Positions 57,099-64,000 of a stretch of 64,000 bases of DNA are shown piece after piece; positions within the stretch are counted from its first letter, which is position 1; each line of letters begins with the position of its first letter. The stretch spans positions 62,895-126,894 of the forward strand of contig DCWN01000003.1 in NCBI GenBank assembly GCA_002328835.1, written 5' to 3'. The translations under genes and the position numbers were made by a program. Below the pieces are notes generated by a model. It saw only the letters and a program-made list of their open reading frames with translations. It did not search any database and was not told the DNA's origin. The DNA comes from Acidobacteria bacterium UBA2161. GTDB lineage: Bacteria; Acidobacteriota; Vicinamibacteria; Vicinamibacterales; UBA823.

Positions 57099-58229
57099 CT
57101 ACGACGCCGGGGCATCGCCCCCTGGGTGGCAGACGCGATTCTTGCCCAGCGCCTTGGCGCGATACATCGCCTGGTCGGCGCTTCGGATCAGCCGATCGCC
57201 GTGGCTCGGGGGCCCGTCGTCGGTGTCAGCCATCGCCCGATAGCTGGCGACGCCGATACTCGCCGTGATGCGGTCCCCGATTTCAAGCGTCGCGCCCTGG
57301 TCCAGGCCGCGATCGATGCTGAACACGGTCGCCTCGATCCGGTTCCGGATGGTCTCGGCGATCTCCAGCCCGCGCCGAAGATCGGCCGATGGCAGGATCA
57401 GCACGAACTCGTCGCCGCCGTAACGCGCGACGGTGCCCGCCTCGGGCGGGACGACCTCGGCCAGAAGACGCCCGACGTGCGCCAGCGTCTGGCTGCCGAC
57501 GAGGTGGCCGTACTGGTCGTTCACCTCCTTGAAGTGATCGAGGTCGAGGAAGATCACGCACAGCTCGAGCGCGTCTCGATCGGCTCGTTCGATCTCGTCA
57601 TTGAGCTGCTGATTGAAGTAGCGATCGTTGTACAGACCGGTCAGATCGTCGCGTTTGGCCAGTTCCTGCGCCCGGTTGGCATCGAGGACGTTCTGGAGCG
57701 ACGTCGAGATGAAGCCCGCGAACAGGCTCAACAGCTTCAACTCCTCTTCGATGAAGCTTTCCCGATCGCGGTGGTTGACCAGCTGCAGGACGCCGCAGGT
57801 GGACCGTCCGACCTGGATCGGCACGCTCAGGACCGATTCGGTTTCGAAGCCGAGCTGGTCGTCGAAGGTCTGGTCGAAGTGCGGGTCGCCCTTGGTACGC
57901 GACGCGAGATACGCCTGGCCGCTCCGGTAGGTATGTCCGACGATGCCGCGATCGGCGGGAATGCGCCGGCCCAGCAGGTCCTAGGCAACTTGGCCGAAGC
58001 AGGCCACGAAGATCAACTCCTGGCGGTCGGCCTGATCCGGGTAGCGCGCCTTGAGCACCGGGTCGTCGATCAACACCGAACCGGACGTCGTCGGCACGAA
58101 CCGGCTGGACAGCCGCAGGACTTCCTGGAACAGCGCTCCCAACGACCGCCCCTCCGGCATCGGGCTGAGGCGCTGCTGCCGAGACAGCAGCTCGGTGATC
58201 TTCCCATCGTCGAGGACCAGGGCGGTCAT
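57099..58229 (-). pseudogene. GAF-GGDEF protein (diguanylate cyclase) interrupted by an in-frame TAG
   Basis: The frame from ATG 58229 to TGA 57099 is continuous apart from TAG at 57983-57981. The part before it (residues 1-82) ends in FVACFGQVA; after it the GAF domain continues perfectly (DLLGRRIPADRGIVGHTYRS). A GGDEF domain with intact active site RYGGDEF follows, with DDLTGLYNDRYF and LDLDHFKEVND. The intact protein would be about 376 residues: GAF sensor plus c-di-GMP synthase. Without readthrough, an inner start could still give a GGDEF-only protein. No I-site RxxD is evident. It lies 79 bases after tRNA-Asn. Confidence 0.75.
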
Positions 58230-58308
58230 GAGTAGTGCTGCAGTCGGTGGCTGCGGCGTGACCGTTGCCGAAACGCTGTCGCCAGGACGGCTCGCTCGGC
58301 GAGAAGGT

Positions 58309-58383
<75 letters not shown>

Positions 58384-58448
58384 TCGTCACGACTCTTCGG
58401 TGCGGCCGCTCACACGAGCGTCGGTGCCGCAGCCTCACCGAACCACTA

Positions 58449-58478
58449 ATGGTACCGGAACCCCACGGGCGGGGTCAA
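58449..58478 (-). promoter_or_regulatory. Promoter of tRNA-Asn
   Basis: On the minus strand TTGACC (58478-58473) and TACCAT (58454-58449) are 18 bases apart. This matches sigma-70 hexamers at five and four of six positions and predicts a start near 58442, about 59 bases before the mature tRNA. Confidence 0.5.
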
Positions 58479-58501
58479 TCGACGGCTGGCGCCACAGCCG
58501 G

Positions 58502-59113
58502 TCACTTCTTCCCCTTTCCGCGCGCCTTGCTGGTCCTCCACAGCTGGACGACGACCCCCACCAGCCCGACCGTCAGCCAGACGAACAGCACCTCCCGCTG
58601 TGCCGTGGCGCGGTCGAGCGGATAGGTCACCCAGCCGCTCAGGGTGCCGACGGCGGCGATCGCCTCTGGATCGCCCGTCAGGGCCAGCCCGCCCACGACG
58701 CTCGTCCAGGCGCCACCGAGCGCCGTGCTCACGATGATGACGTAGCGCTGGAGGACCAGGGCGGCGAACGCACCCACGATGGCGAACAGCACGACAATCA
58801 GGACGTGCGGATCCTCCGCGCGTTGTGACCAGGCCAGGTTGACGATGAGCGCACCGAGTCCGGCGCCGACGATCGCGACGCCGATGAAGTAGACAGCAAT
58901 GAATGCCAGCCCGCCAACCACCGCGCCCACGACGACCGCTGCGACCAGCACCCACGGGTCGGCGCTGCCGAGGAACTGCAGGGTGACGACCGCACCGGCC
59001 ACGAGCCCGTAGACGGCGAGCACGAAACGGAAGAGGCGGTAGCCGAGAAAGCACGCCAGCAGCCCGCCGCCAAGTAGAATGATGGCGACAGGCAGCTGCA
59101 AAGCTGGGAGCAT
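58502..59113 (-). CDS. TMEM198/DUF4203-like membrane protein
   Basis: 203 residues with about six to seven membrane helices and glycine-rich small-residue motifs (GYRLFRFVLAVYGLVAGAVV, VVVGAVVGGLAFIAVYFIGVAIVGAGLGA in pieces), as in the TM7S3/TMEM198 domain (DUF4203). The C-terminus is a short basic tail. Function in bacteria is unknown. The divergent gene starts 75 bases away. Confidence 0.7.
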   Translation of the reverse strand: MLPALQLPVAIILLGGGLLACFLGYRLFRFVLAVYGLVAGAVVTLQFLGSADPWVLVAAVVVGAVVGGLAFIAVYFIGVAIVGAGLGALIVNLAWSQRAEDPHVLIVVLFAIVGAFAALVLQRYVIIVSTALGGAWTSVVGGLALTGDPEAIAAVGTLSGWVTYPLDRATAQREVLFVWLTVGLVGVVVQLWRTSKARGKGKK

Positions 59114-59187
59114 CGCCGTAGATTATGTAAGCGGCGTGTCCGCTCTCGCAACCGCCCGCCGCACCCGAGCGGCCGGACCGACCTTCG

Positions 59188-60936
59188 ATGACCTCATCGC
59201 CAGCCGAGCCGACACCGTCTCGTCCGCGCCGGGGGTCGCCACTCCGAGCGGTCGGACAGATCCTCGCGATGGCGTTCGGCGCGTTGCTCTTCGTCGTCTT
59301 CGTTCGACGCGCGGGGCTCGCGGACGTTGCGGCCGGCGTGGCAAGCGTCGGGTGGGGGTTCCTGCTCGTGCTGGCCCTGTCGGGCTTCCGCTTCGCGATG
59401 CGCGCCCTGGCCTGGACGCTGTGCGTCGAACCCCCGGGGCGGCTGACGTTTCGGGAGGCATTGGTCGCGACGGTGGCCGGCGACGCGTTGGGCAACGTGA
59501 CGCCGCTCGGATTGCTCGTCTCGGAGCCGGCCAAGGTCGCCCTGGTCACCCGGCGTCTGCCAGCGGCTGGAGCGCTGGCCGCCCTGGCCGTCGAGAACCT
59601 CTTCTACTCGCTGTCGGTCGCGGTCGTACTCGTCGCCGGTCTGGTCGCCCTGGTCGTCCGCCTGGGAACCGGGACCGGCTGGTGGCTGGCCGCCGGCCTG
59701 ATCGTCGGCGGCGTGGTGCTGGCGGTGCTAGCCCTGCATGCGGTCCTCTGGCGGCGGGTGTCGCTCAGCGCACGGCTCCTCGTGATGCTCCCCGAGCGCT
59801 GGGCCGCGGGATGGGTCGGCGCCGGTCTCGGCTGGCTGCGCCGGCTCGAGGCTCGGATGCACGCGGCCTACCCGCGCACGAAGGCGGGCCTCGGACCGAT
59901 CGCGATGGTGGACGCGCTCTTCCACGTCGCCGCGCTCGCCGAGACCTACGTGGTCCTGGCGTTCGTCACCGGCTCGTCGCCGTCGTGGCTCGACGCGTTT
60001 CTCTTCGAGTCGGTCAACCGGATGATCATGGTGGCGTTCAAGTTCGTCCCGCTTCGCGTCGGCGTGGACGAGGCGGGCACCGGGCTGTTCGCGGACCTGC
60101 TGCAGTTCGGCACCGTCACGGGCGTGACGATGGCCATCGTCCGGAAGGCCCGGATGCTCTCGTGGCTCGCGATCGGCTTGCCGATCGTGCTGGGCCGCGG
60201 CCTGTCGGCGACCCGCGCCGACGCCTCGACGACACCGACCGCATCGGTCGTCGAGCCCACACGCACGGTCATCGCAATCATGGCGCGCTCTCCCAGCGAT
60301 TCGGGCGCGATCAAGACGCGTCTGGCGTCGGTTGTTCCCGACCCGCGCGTACGCGCCGACCTCTACGCGGCGTTCGTGGCCGACACGGTGCGCACCTGCC
60401 GTGCGATCGGCGGTGTCGCGCTGCGTCTGGCCTACACGCCGGACGGCGGCACCGCGGGGTTCGACGCGGCCGGCCTCTGGCCCGACGAACTGCTGGCGCA
60501 ACGCGGCGACGACCTCGGAACACGAGAACGCGCGCTGTTCGAGGACCTCTTCAGCGCCGGTTTCGACCGCGCCCTCGTCATCGGATCCGACCTCCCGACG
60601 CTCCCCAGTCGTGTGCTCGAAGAGGCCGTCGCGAGCCTGGCGGCCGCGGGCGACGCCGTCATCGGCCCATCGGATGATGGGGGCTACTGCCTGCTCGGCC
60701 TGGCGGCCGCCGAGCCGATCGTCGTGCCAGATCTCTTCACCGGGGTCAGATGGAGCACGCCCTTCGCGCTGGCCGATACGCTGTCGGCCGCGCGACGCGC
60801 GGGAATCGATCTCGTGCAGGTCGAATCGTGGTACGACGTGGACGATGCGGGAGACCTGGAACGGCTGCGGAAGGAACTCGCGGAAACCCCGACCGCGGCC
60901 CCCGCGACCGCCGCCGCGCTGGCGAAGATCGAGTAG
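59188..60936 (+). CDS. Fusion of a flippase-like membrane domain and a DUF2064 glycosyltransferase
   Basis: 582 residues. Residues about 20-340 are a lysylphosphatidylglycerol-synthase-type transmembrane region (UPF0104/AglD-like, eight or so helices, with NVTPLGLLVSEPAK and RVGVDEAG). Residues about 360-575 are a DUF2064/TIGR04282 glycosyltransferase-like domain: TVIAIMARSPSDSGAIKTRL, VIGSDLPTLP and IGPSDDGGYCLLGL. TIGR04282 proteins are annotated as arsenosugar-pathway glycosyltransferases, though most have no proven role. The fusion suggests synthesis of a glycolipid and its handling at the membrane by one chain. Confidence 0.8.
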   Translation: MTSSPAEPTPSRPRRGSPLRAVGQILAMAFGALLFVVFVRRAGLADVAAGVASVGWGFLLVLALSGFRFAMRALAWTLCVEPPGRLTFREALVATVAGDALGNVTPLGLLVSEPAKVALVTRRLPAAGALAALAVENLFYSLSVAVVLVAGLVALVVRLGTGTGWWLAAGLIVGGVVLAVLALHAVLWRRVSLSARLLVMLPERWAAGWVGAGLGWLRRLEARMHAAYPRTKAGLGPIAMVDALFHVAALAETYVVLAFVTGSSPSWLDAFLFESVNRMIMVAFKFVPLRVGVDEAGTGLFADLLQFGTVTGVTMAIVRKARMLSWLAIGLPIVLGRGLSATRADASTTPTASVVEPTRTVIAIMARSPSDSGAIKTRLASVVPDPRVRADLYAAFVADTVRTCRAIGGVALRLAYTPDGGTAGFDAAGLWPDELLAQRGDDLGTRERALFEDLFSAGFDRALVIGSDLPTLPSRVLEEAVASLAAAGDAVIGPSDDGGYCLLGLAAAEPIVVPDLFTGVRWSTPFALADTLSAARRAGIDLVQVESWYDVDDAGDLERLRKELAETPTAAPATAAALAKIE

Positions 60937-60940
60937 GTCG

Positions 60941-61537
60941 CTACACTTCCCGTCGGCCTTCCATCGCCTTGTGCATCGTGACCTCGTCCGCGTACTCGAG
61001 ATCGCTCCCGACGGGCACGCCCATGGCGATGCGGGTGACGCGGACACCAAGCGGCTTGAGGAGCTTGGCCAGGTAGATCGCGGTGGCTTCGCCCTCGACG
61101 TTGGGATTCGTGGCCAGGATGACCTCGTCGACCTCGCCGTTCCCAACGCGCTCCAGCAACCCCCGGATCTTCAAATCGTCCGGGCCGACGCCTTGCAGCG
61201 GTGACAGCGCGCCCATCAGCACATGGTAGGCACCGTTGAACTCCCGGGTCTTCTCGACGGCGGTGACGTTGTGGGGTTCCTCCACGACGCAGATCACCTT
61301 TGAGTTCCGGCTAGGACTCGTGCAGTAGTAGCACGGGTCGACATCGGTGATGTTGCTGCAGACCGAACAGTACGTGACCTTGTCCTTCACTTCCCGCAGC
61401 GCGTCGCAGAGACGCTCGACTTCGTCGCGGGGATTCTTGAGAAAGTGGAACGCGAGGCGTTGAGCGCTCTTGGCGCCGATGCCGGGCAGGCGCTGGAGCT
61501 GCTCGACCAGCTGCGTGAGCGAATCCAGCTGCGTCAT
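60941..61537 (-). CDS. recR: Recombination mediator protein RecR
   Basis: 198 residues, the usual length. Helix-hairpin-helix LQRLPGIGAKSAQRLAFH, zinc finger CSVC...CYYC (about residues 57-72) and a Toprim domain with VVEEPHNV and ILATNPNVEGEATA. With RecF/RecO it loads RecA onto gapped DNA. It is the last gene of the conserved dnaX-ybaB-recR block and overlaps ybaB by four bases. Confidence 0.96.
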   Translation of the reverse strand: MTQLDSLTQLVEQLQRLPGIGAKSAQRLAFHFLKNPRDEVERLCDALREVKDKVTYCSVCSNITDVDPCYYCTSPSRNSKVICVVEEPHNVTAVEKTREFNGAYHVLMGALSPLQGVGPDDLKIRGLLERVGNGEVDEVILATNPNVEGEATAIYLAKLLKPLGVRVTRIAMGVPVGSDLEYADEVTMHKAMEGRREV

Positions 61538-61836
61538 CCGGTGAGCCCGGGAATCTTCAGGCCACCCATCAGACCACCCATCTGCCCGGCCAATTCCTCG
61601 TCAACCTTGCGATGCGCATCGTTGATGGCCGCGACGATCAGGTCCTGCAGCATCTCCACGTCGTCGCCGGACACGACCTCTGGATCGATCGCGATCGAGA
61701 TGACCTGCTTGGAGCCGTTCATCACGACGGTGACCATGCCCCCGCCGGCGCTCGCCTCGACGCGCGTCTCCACCATGCGCTTCTGCAGGCGGTCTTGCAT
61801 TTGCTGCGCCTGCTTCATCATCTCCTGAATGTCCAT
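61534..61836 (-). CDS. Nucleoid-associated protein YbaB/EbfC
   Basis: 100 residues. The N-terminal MMKQAQQMQDRLQK helix and the VTVVMNGSKQVISIAIDPEVV strand region are characteristic. The dimer binds DNA non-specifically and compacts the nucleoid. It lies between dnaX and recR, the near-universal order, and its stop overlaps the recR start (ATGA). Confidence 0.95.
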   Translation of the reverse strand: MDIQEMMKQAQQMQDRLQKRMVETRVEASAGGGMVTVVMNGSKQVISIAIDPEVVSGDDVEMLQDLIVAAINDAHRKVDEELAGQMGGLMGGLKIPGLTG

Positions 61837-61867
61837 GCCTTCATCCCTGCCTGCCGCCGGCTGGCGG

Positions 61868-63610
61868 TCACACCTCTTCGACGCCCCGGATCACGGCGGG
61901 AAAGACGTCGAGCATCGCCTGCACGGCCGCGTCGTCCATCGCCTCGGCCTTCAGCGATTCGTCGGCAGGCGCCGGGGTCGTCACGTCCGGCGCGGGGGTG
62001 GGGGCCGGCGCGTCGGCGGTGCCCTGCTCGGCAACCACCCGAATCTTGCGTTCGGCCAGTTCGGACGCGGTCTTTTCCAACCACGGCCGATTCTGCTCGA
62101 GCTGCGTCTGCAGCGTTCGATGATTCGGCGCGAACGTGAACGTGATCCGATCGCCGTCCACGACGATCCGCTGGGCCTGCGCGACCACCGTGCCGTAGAA
62201 GAACTTCTTCGCGCGTTGCACCTCTGCCAGCCAGGCGCGCTTGAGATCGCCGCCGTCGTCGTCCGACGCCGGCGCAGCCTTGGCCGAACGCTTGGCGGGC
62301 GCTGACTCGGCCCGCGCCGCCGCACGTGGCGCGTCTGCGGCCTGTGGCACGGCAGCGGCAGCCGCCGGCGGCGCCGCTTTTCGGCGCGGCGTCTTGGCCT
62401 TCAGAGGTCTGGCCGAACTCGGCCGGCGCTGCGGCGGGGCGACTGGCCCACCCCCCGCGCGCTCGACCGGCACACCCGATTCCAGGCCGTCGATGAGGTC
62501 GGCCAGTGGGACGAGGTGGCGCAAGTGGACCCAGCGCAGCAGCGCCATCTCGAGGTGATACCGCGGCTGTGACGCGTTCCTGATGTCGACCTCGGCCCGG
62601 CTGAGCACATCGAACGCCCGCATCAGGTCCTCGCGCGAGAAGCGAGGCACCAGGGTGCGCAGCCGGTCACGATCGCCTTCGGGCGCCACCTCGGCGTCGT
62701 CGAAGCGGGAGGAGTCGATAGCCAGGACGAGCAGATCGCGACAGACGCGGGACAACTCCCGGCAGACCAGACGCAGATCGTAGCCCGCCTCGACGAACCG
62801 GCCCGCCAACTCGAAGAGGTCGGACGCGCGCTCATCGGCCACGGCCTCGATCGCGTCGAACAGCAGGTCGCGACCCGCCAGGCCGAGTACCGTCGTCACG
62901 TCGTCGGCCGCGATCTGCTCGCCCGCAAAGGCAATGACCTGGTCGAGCGCACTCAGCGCATCGCGCATGCTGCCGTCGGCCGCCCGCGCCAGCAGGCCGA
63001 CGGCGCCGTTGTCGATCGTGATCTTCTCCGCCTTGGCGATCGTGCGCACCTGGTCGGCAATGGCCGCGGCGCCGATGGTGCGGAACTCGAAGACCTGCGA
63101 CCGAGACAGAATCGTGTCGGGGATCTTGGCCAGCTCGGTGGTCGCCATCATGAAGACGACGTGAGGCGGCGGCTCCTCGATCGACTTCAGCAGCGCGTTG
63201 AACGAGTGGTTCGAGAGCTGGTGGAACTCGTCTATCAGGAACACCTTGTAGCGGTCGCGCACGGGCGCCATCGCCAGGCCGGCGATGATCACTTCGCGCA
63301 CGTTGTCGACCTTGGTATGCGTGGCCGCGTCGAGCTCGAGCACGTCGATGTCGCGCCCCTCGGCGATCTCCAGGCACGCATCGCACTTCCCGCACGGCTC
63401 CGGCGTCGGGCCGTCGACGCAGTTCAGTGCGCGGGCCAGGATGCGCGCCGTCGTCGTCTTCCCGACACCGCGCGGTCCCGCGAACACGTAGGCCTGGGCG
63501 ATGCGACCGCTCGAAATGGCGTTCCGTAGCGTCTGGGTGACACCGCGCTGACCGACGACGTCATCGAACTTCTGGGGACGCCACTTGCGGGCAATGACTT
63601 GGTAGGCCAT
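61868..63610 (-). CDS. dnaX: DNA polymerase III subunit gamma/tau
   Basis: 580 residues. Clamp-loader ATPase with Walker A GPRGVGKTTTARILARAL (about 45-62), zinc cysteines CGKCDAC, DEFHQLS (Walker B region) and the SRSQVFEFR sensor segment. After residue 380 comes an Ala/Pro/Lys-rich linker and a C-terminal tau-like domain. No obvious A-rich slippage site for making a short gamma form is visible in the linker, so only the long form is predicted. It follows the SRP RNA gene by 46 bases. Confidence 0.96.
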   Translation of the reverse strand: MAYQVIARKWRPQKFDDVVGQRGVTQTLRNAISSGRIAQAYVFAGPRGVGKTTTARILARALNCVDGPTPEPCGKCDACLEIAEGRDIDVLELDAATHTKVDNVREVIIAGLAMAPVRDRYKVFLIDEFHQLSNHSFNALLKSIEEPPPHVVFMMATTELAKIPDTILSRSQVFEFRTIGAAAIADQVRTIAKAEKITIDNGAVGLLARAADGSMRDALSALDQVIAFAGEQIAADDVTTVLGLAGRDLLFDAIEAVADERASDLFELAGRFVEAGYDLRLVCRELSRVCRDLLVLAIDSSRFDDAEVAPEGDRDRLRTLVPRFSREDLMRAFDVLSRAEVDIRNASQPRYHLEMALLRWVHLRHLVPLADLIDGLESGVPVERAGGGPVAPPQRRPSSARPLKAKTPRRKAAPPAAAAAVPQAADAPRAAARAESAPAKRSAKAAPASDDDGGDLKRAWLAEVQRAKKFFYGTVVAQAQRIVVDGDRITFTFAPNHRTLQTQLEQNRPWLEKTASELAERKIRVVAEQGTADAPAPTPAPDVTTPAPADESLKAEAMDDAAVQAMLDVFPAVIRGVEEV

Positions 63611-63656
63611 GGCTGACGACCGAACGAATGCGCGTGACGCGGCGACGGGGCGCCGC

Positions 63657-63779
63657 GGGTCCGACCGCGACCCGGAAGGGCCTGCGGCACATGTCAGTGA
63701 CTACTTAGCGCTGCTGCCTTCCGGCCCTGACGCGGTTCATAGGCTGAGATTGCACAGGTTCCGGGCCGCGGTCCGACCC
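63657..63779 (-). ncRNA. ffs: Small signal recognition particle RNA (4.5S)
   Basis: The minus strand contains GTCAGGGCCGGAAGGCAGCAG, shown here as its core GGCCGGAAGGCAGCAGC, the hallmark of SRP RNA helix 8 (GGAA tetraloop region and asymmetric loop binding Ffh). The ends 63657-63677 and 63759-63779 are complementary over about 20 bases, closing a single long hairpin of 123 nt, close to the 114 nt of E. coli. There is no Alu domain. Placement directly before dnaX is common in bacteria. Confidence 0.93.
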
Positions 63780-63805
63780 GCCACGCGCGGTGTGCCTCGC
63801 GCCTC

Positions 63806-63834
63806 AGTGTAGCCCGCGCCGGATCGGCAAGCAA
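63806..63834 (-). promoter_or_regulatory. Promoter of the SRP RNA gene
   Basis: Minus-strand TTGCTT (63834-63829) and TACACT (63811-63806) with an ideal 17-base spacer predict a start near 63799, about 20 bases before the RNA's closing helix. The precursor would need 5' trimming. Confidence 0.55.
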
Positions 63835-64000
63835 GCGCGCGACTCCACGGACAGCGTGATAGATTCTGAATGGTTCGCTGCGACGACTGACGCGAGATCG
63901 AGGGCGGAGCCGGGCGGACCCGATGCGGGTTCAGGCCGCGCACGGCGCGGCCCGCGGCGTCCGGAGTGGGGCTCTCGGGGTCCCCGCGGAGGACGCCGCG
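63835..64000. other. GC-rich edge region without a recognisable gene
   Basis: No convincing ORF or RNA is seen. The last 60 bases are a GC-rich tract with GGGGCTC, GGGGTCCCC and GGACGCCGCG text that loosely resembles the repeat elements at 40928 and 51711. Confidence 0.4.

Overview
The window is 64 kb of high-GC bacterial chromosome with about 55 protein genes, one tRNA (Asn) and the small SRP RNA. It carries an lpxC gene (Gram-negative envelope), many signal-peptide and lipoprotein genes, and several acidobacterial-looking architectures. The best guess is a member of the Acidobacteriota (Vicinamibacteria-like). That is inference from gene content and style, because no 16S rRNA is present. 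There are no rRNAs, CRISPR arrays, recognisable insertion sequences or prophage genes, and no gene-free stretch exceeds about 300 bases.

Layout. 1-6.1 kb: a STAS protein, a small unknown protein and a radical SAM gene split by an in-frame TAG, then lpxC and uvrA on the minus strand. 6.2-12.1 kb: mixed single genes (TIG/beta-propeller, HNH, NlpC/P60 lipoprotein, aldolase, GNAT, sigma-54 activator, DapB-like dehydrogenase). 12.3-20 kb, plus strand: M1 peptidase, membrane protein, NAD synthase and a giant carrier/HEAT/cyclic-nucleotide-binding protein. 20-25.6 kb, plus strand: the most unusual region. It holds an asparagine-synthetase-type cyclase whose reading frame runs directly into a lasso-type RiPP precursor, a methyltransferase with a PqqD-like tail, and a Wzz/BY-kinase protein. 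25.6-33.2 kb: transketolase, a short membrane protein, acyltransferase, SUMF1 protein, CCA transferase, threonine dehydratase, a small ORF and a barrel-like envelope protein. 33.2-38.5 kb: a TPR/diadenylate-cyclase-like pair divergent from a ligase-ACP-acyltransferase fusion, then infA. 38.5-48.4 kb: metabolic, lipid, repair and regulatory genes (glk, Pcs-like, exported PIMT, CBS, fdhD, triple RidA). 48.6-57 kb, minus strand: amidase, ArsJ-like transporter and a membrane redox complex (pentaheme cytochrome, molybdopterin subunit, Fe-S subunit, NrfD, cytochrome c). 57-64 kb: GAF-GGDEF gene split by an in-frame TAG, tRNA-Asn, a TMEM198-like protein, a flippase/DUF2064 fusion, and the conserved block ffs-dnaX-ybaB-recR.

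How the genes work together. The clearest functional groups are the RiPP-like locus (cyclase, precursor and RRE-bearing methyltransferase), the redox module (periplasmic cytochromes and Mo/Fe-S subunits feeding an NrfD-type quinone subunit), and the replication/recombination block. Three genes carry, or appear to carry, an in-frame TAG inside otherwise intact coding sequence. TAG is also a frequent normal terminator here, so genome-wide recoding is unlikely; mutation, programmed readthrough or consensus error are the alternatives. Several starts lie only 5-10 bases after a -10-like box without a Shine-Dalgarno sequence, suggesting leaderless mRNAs.
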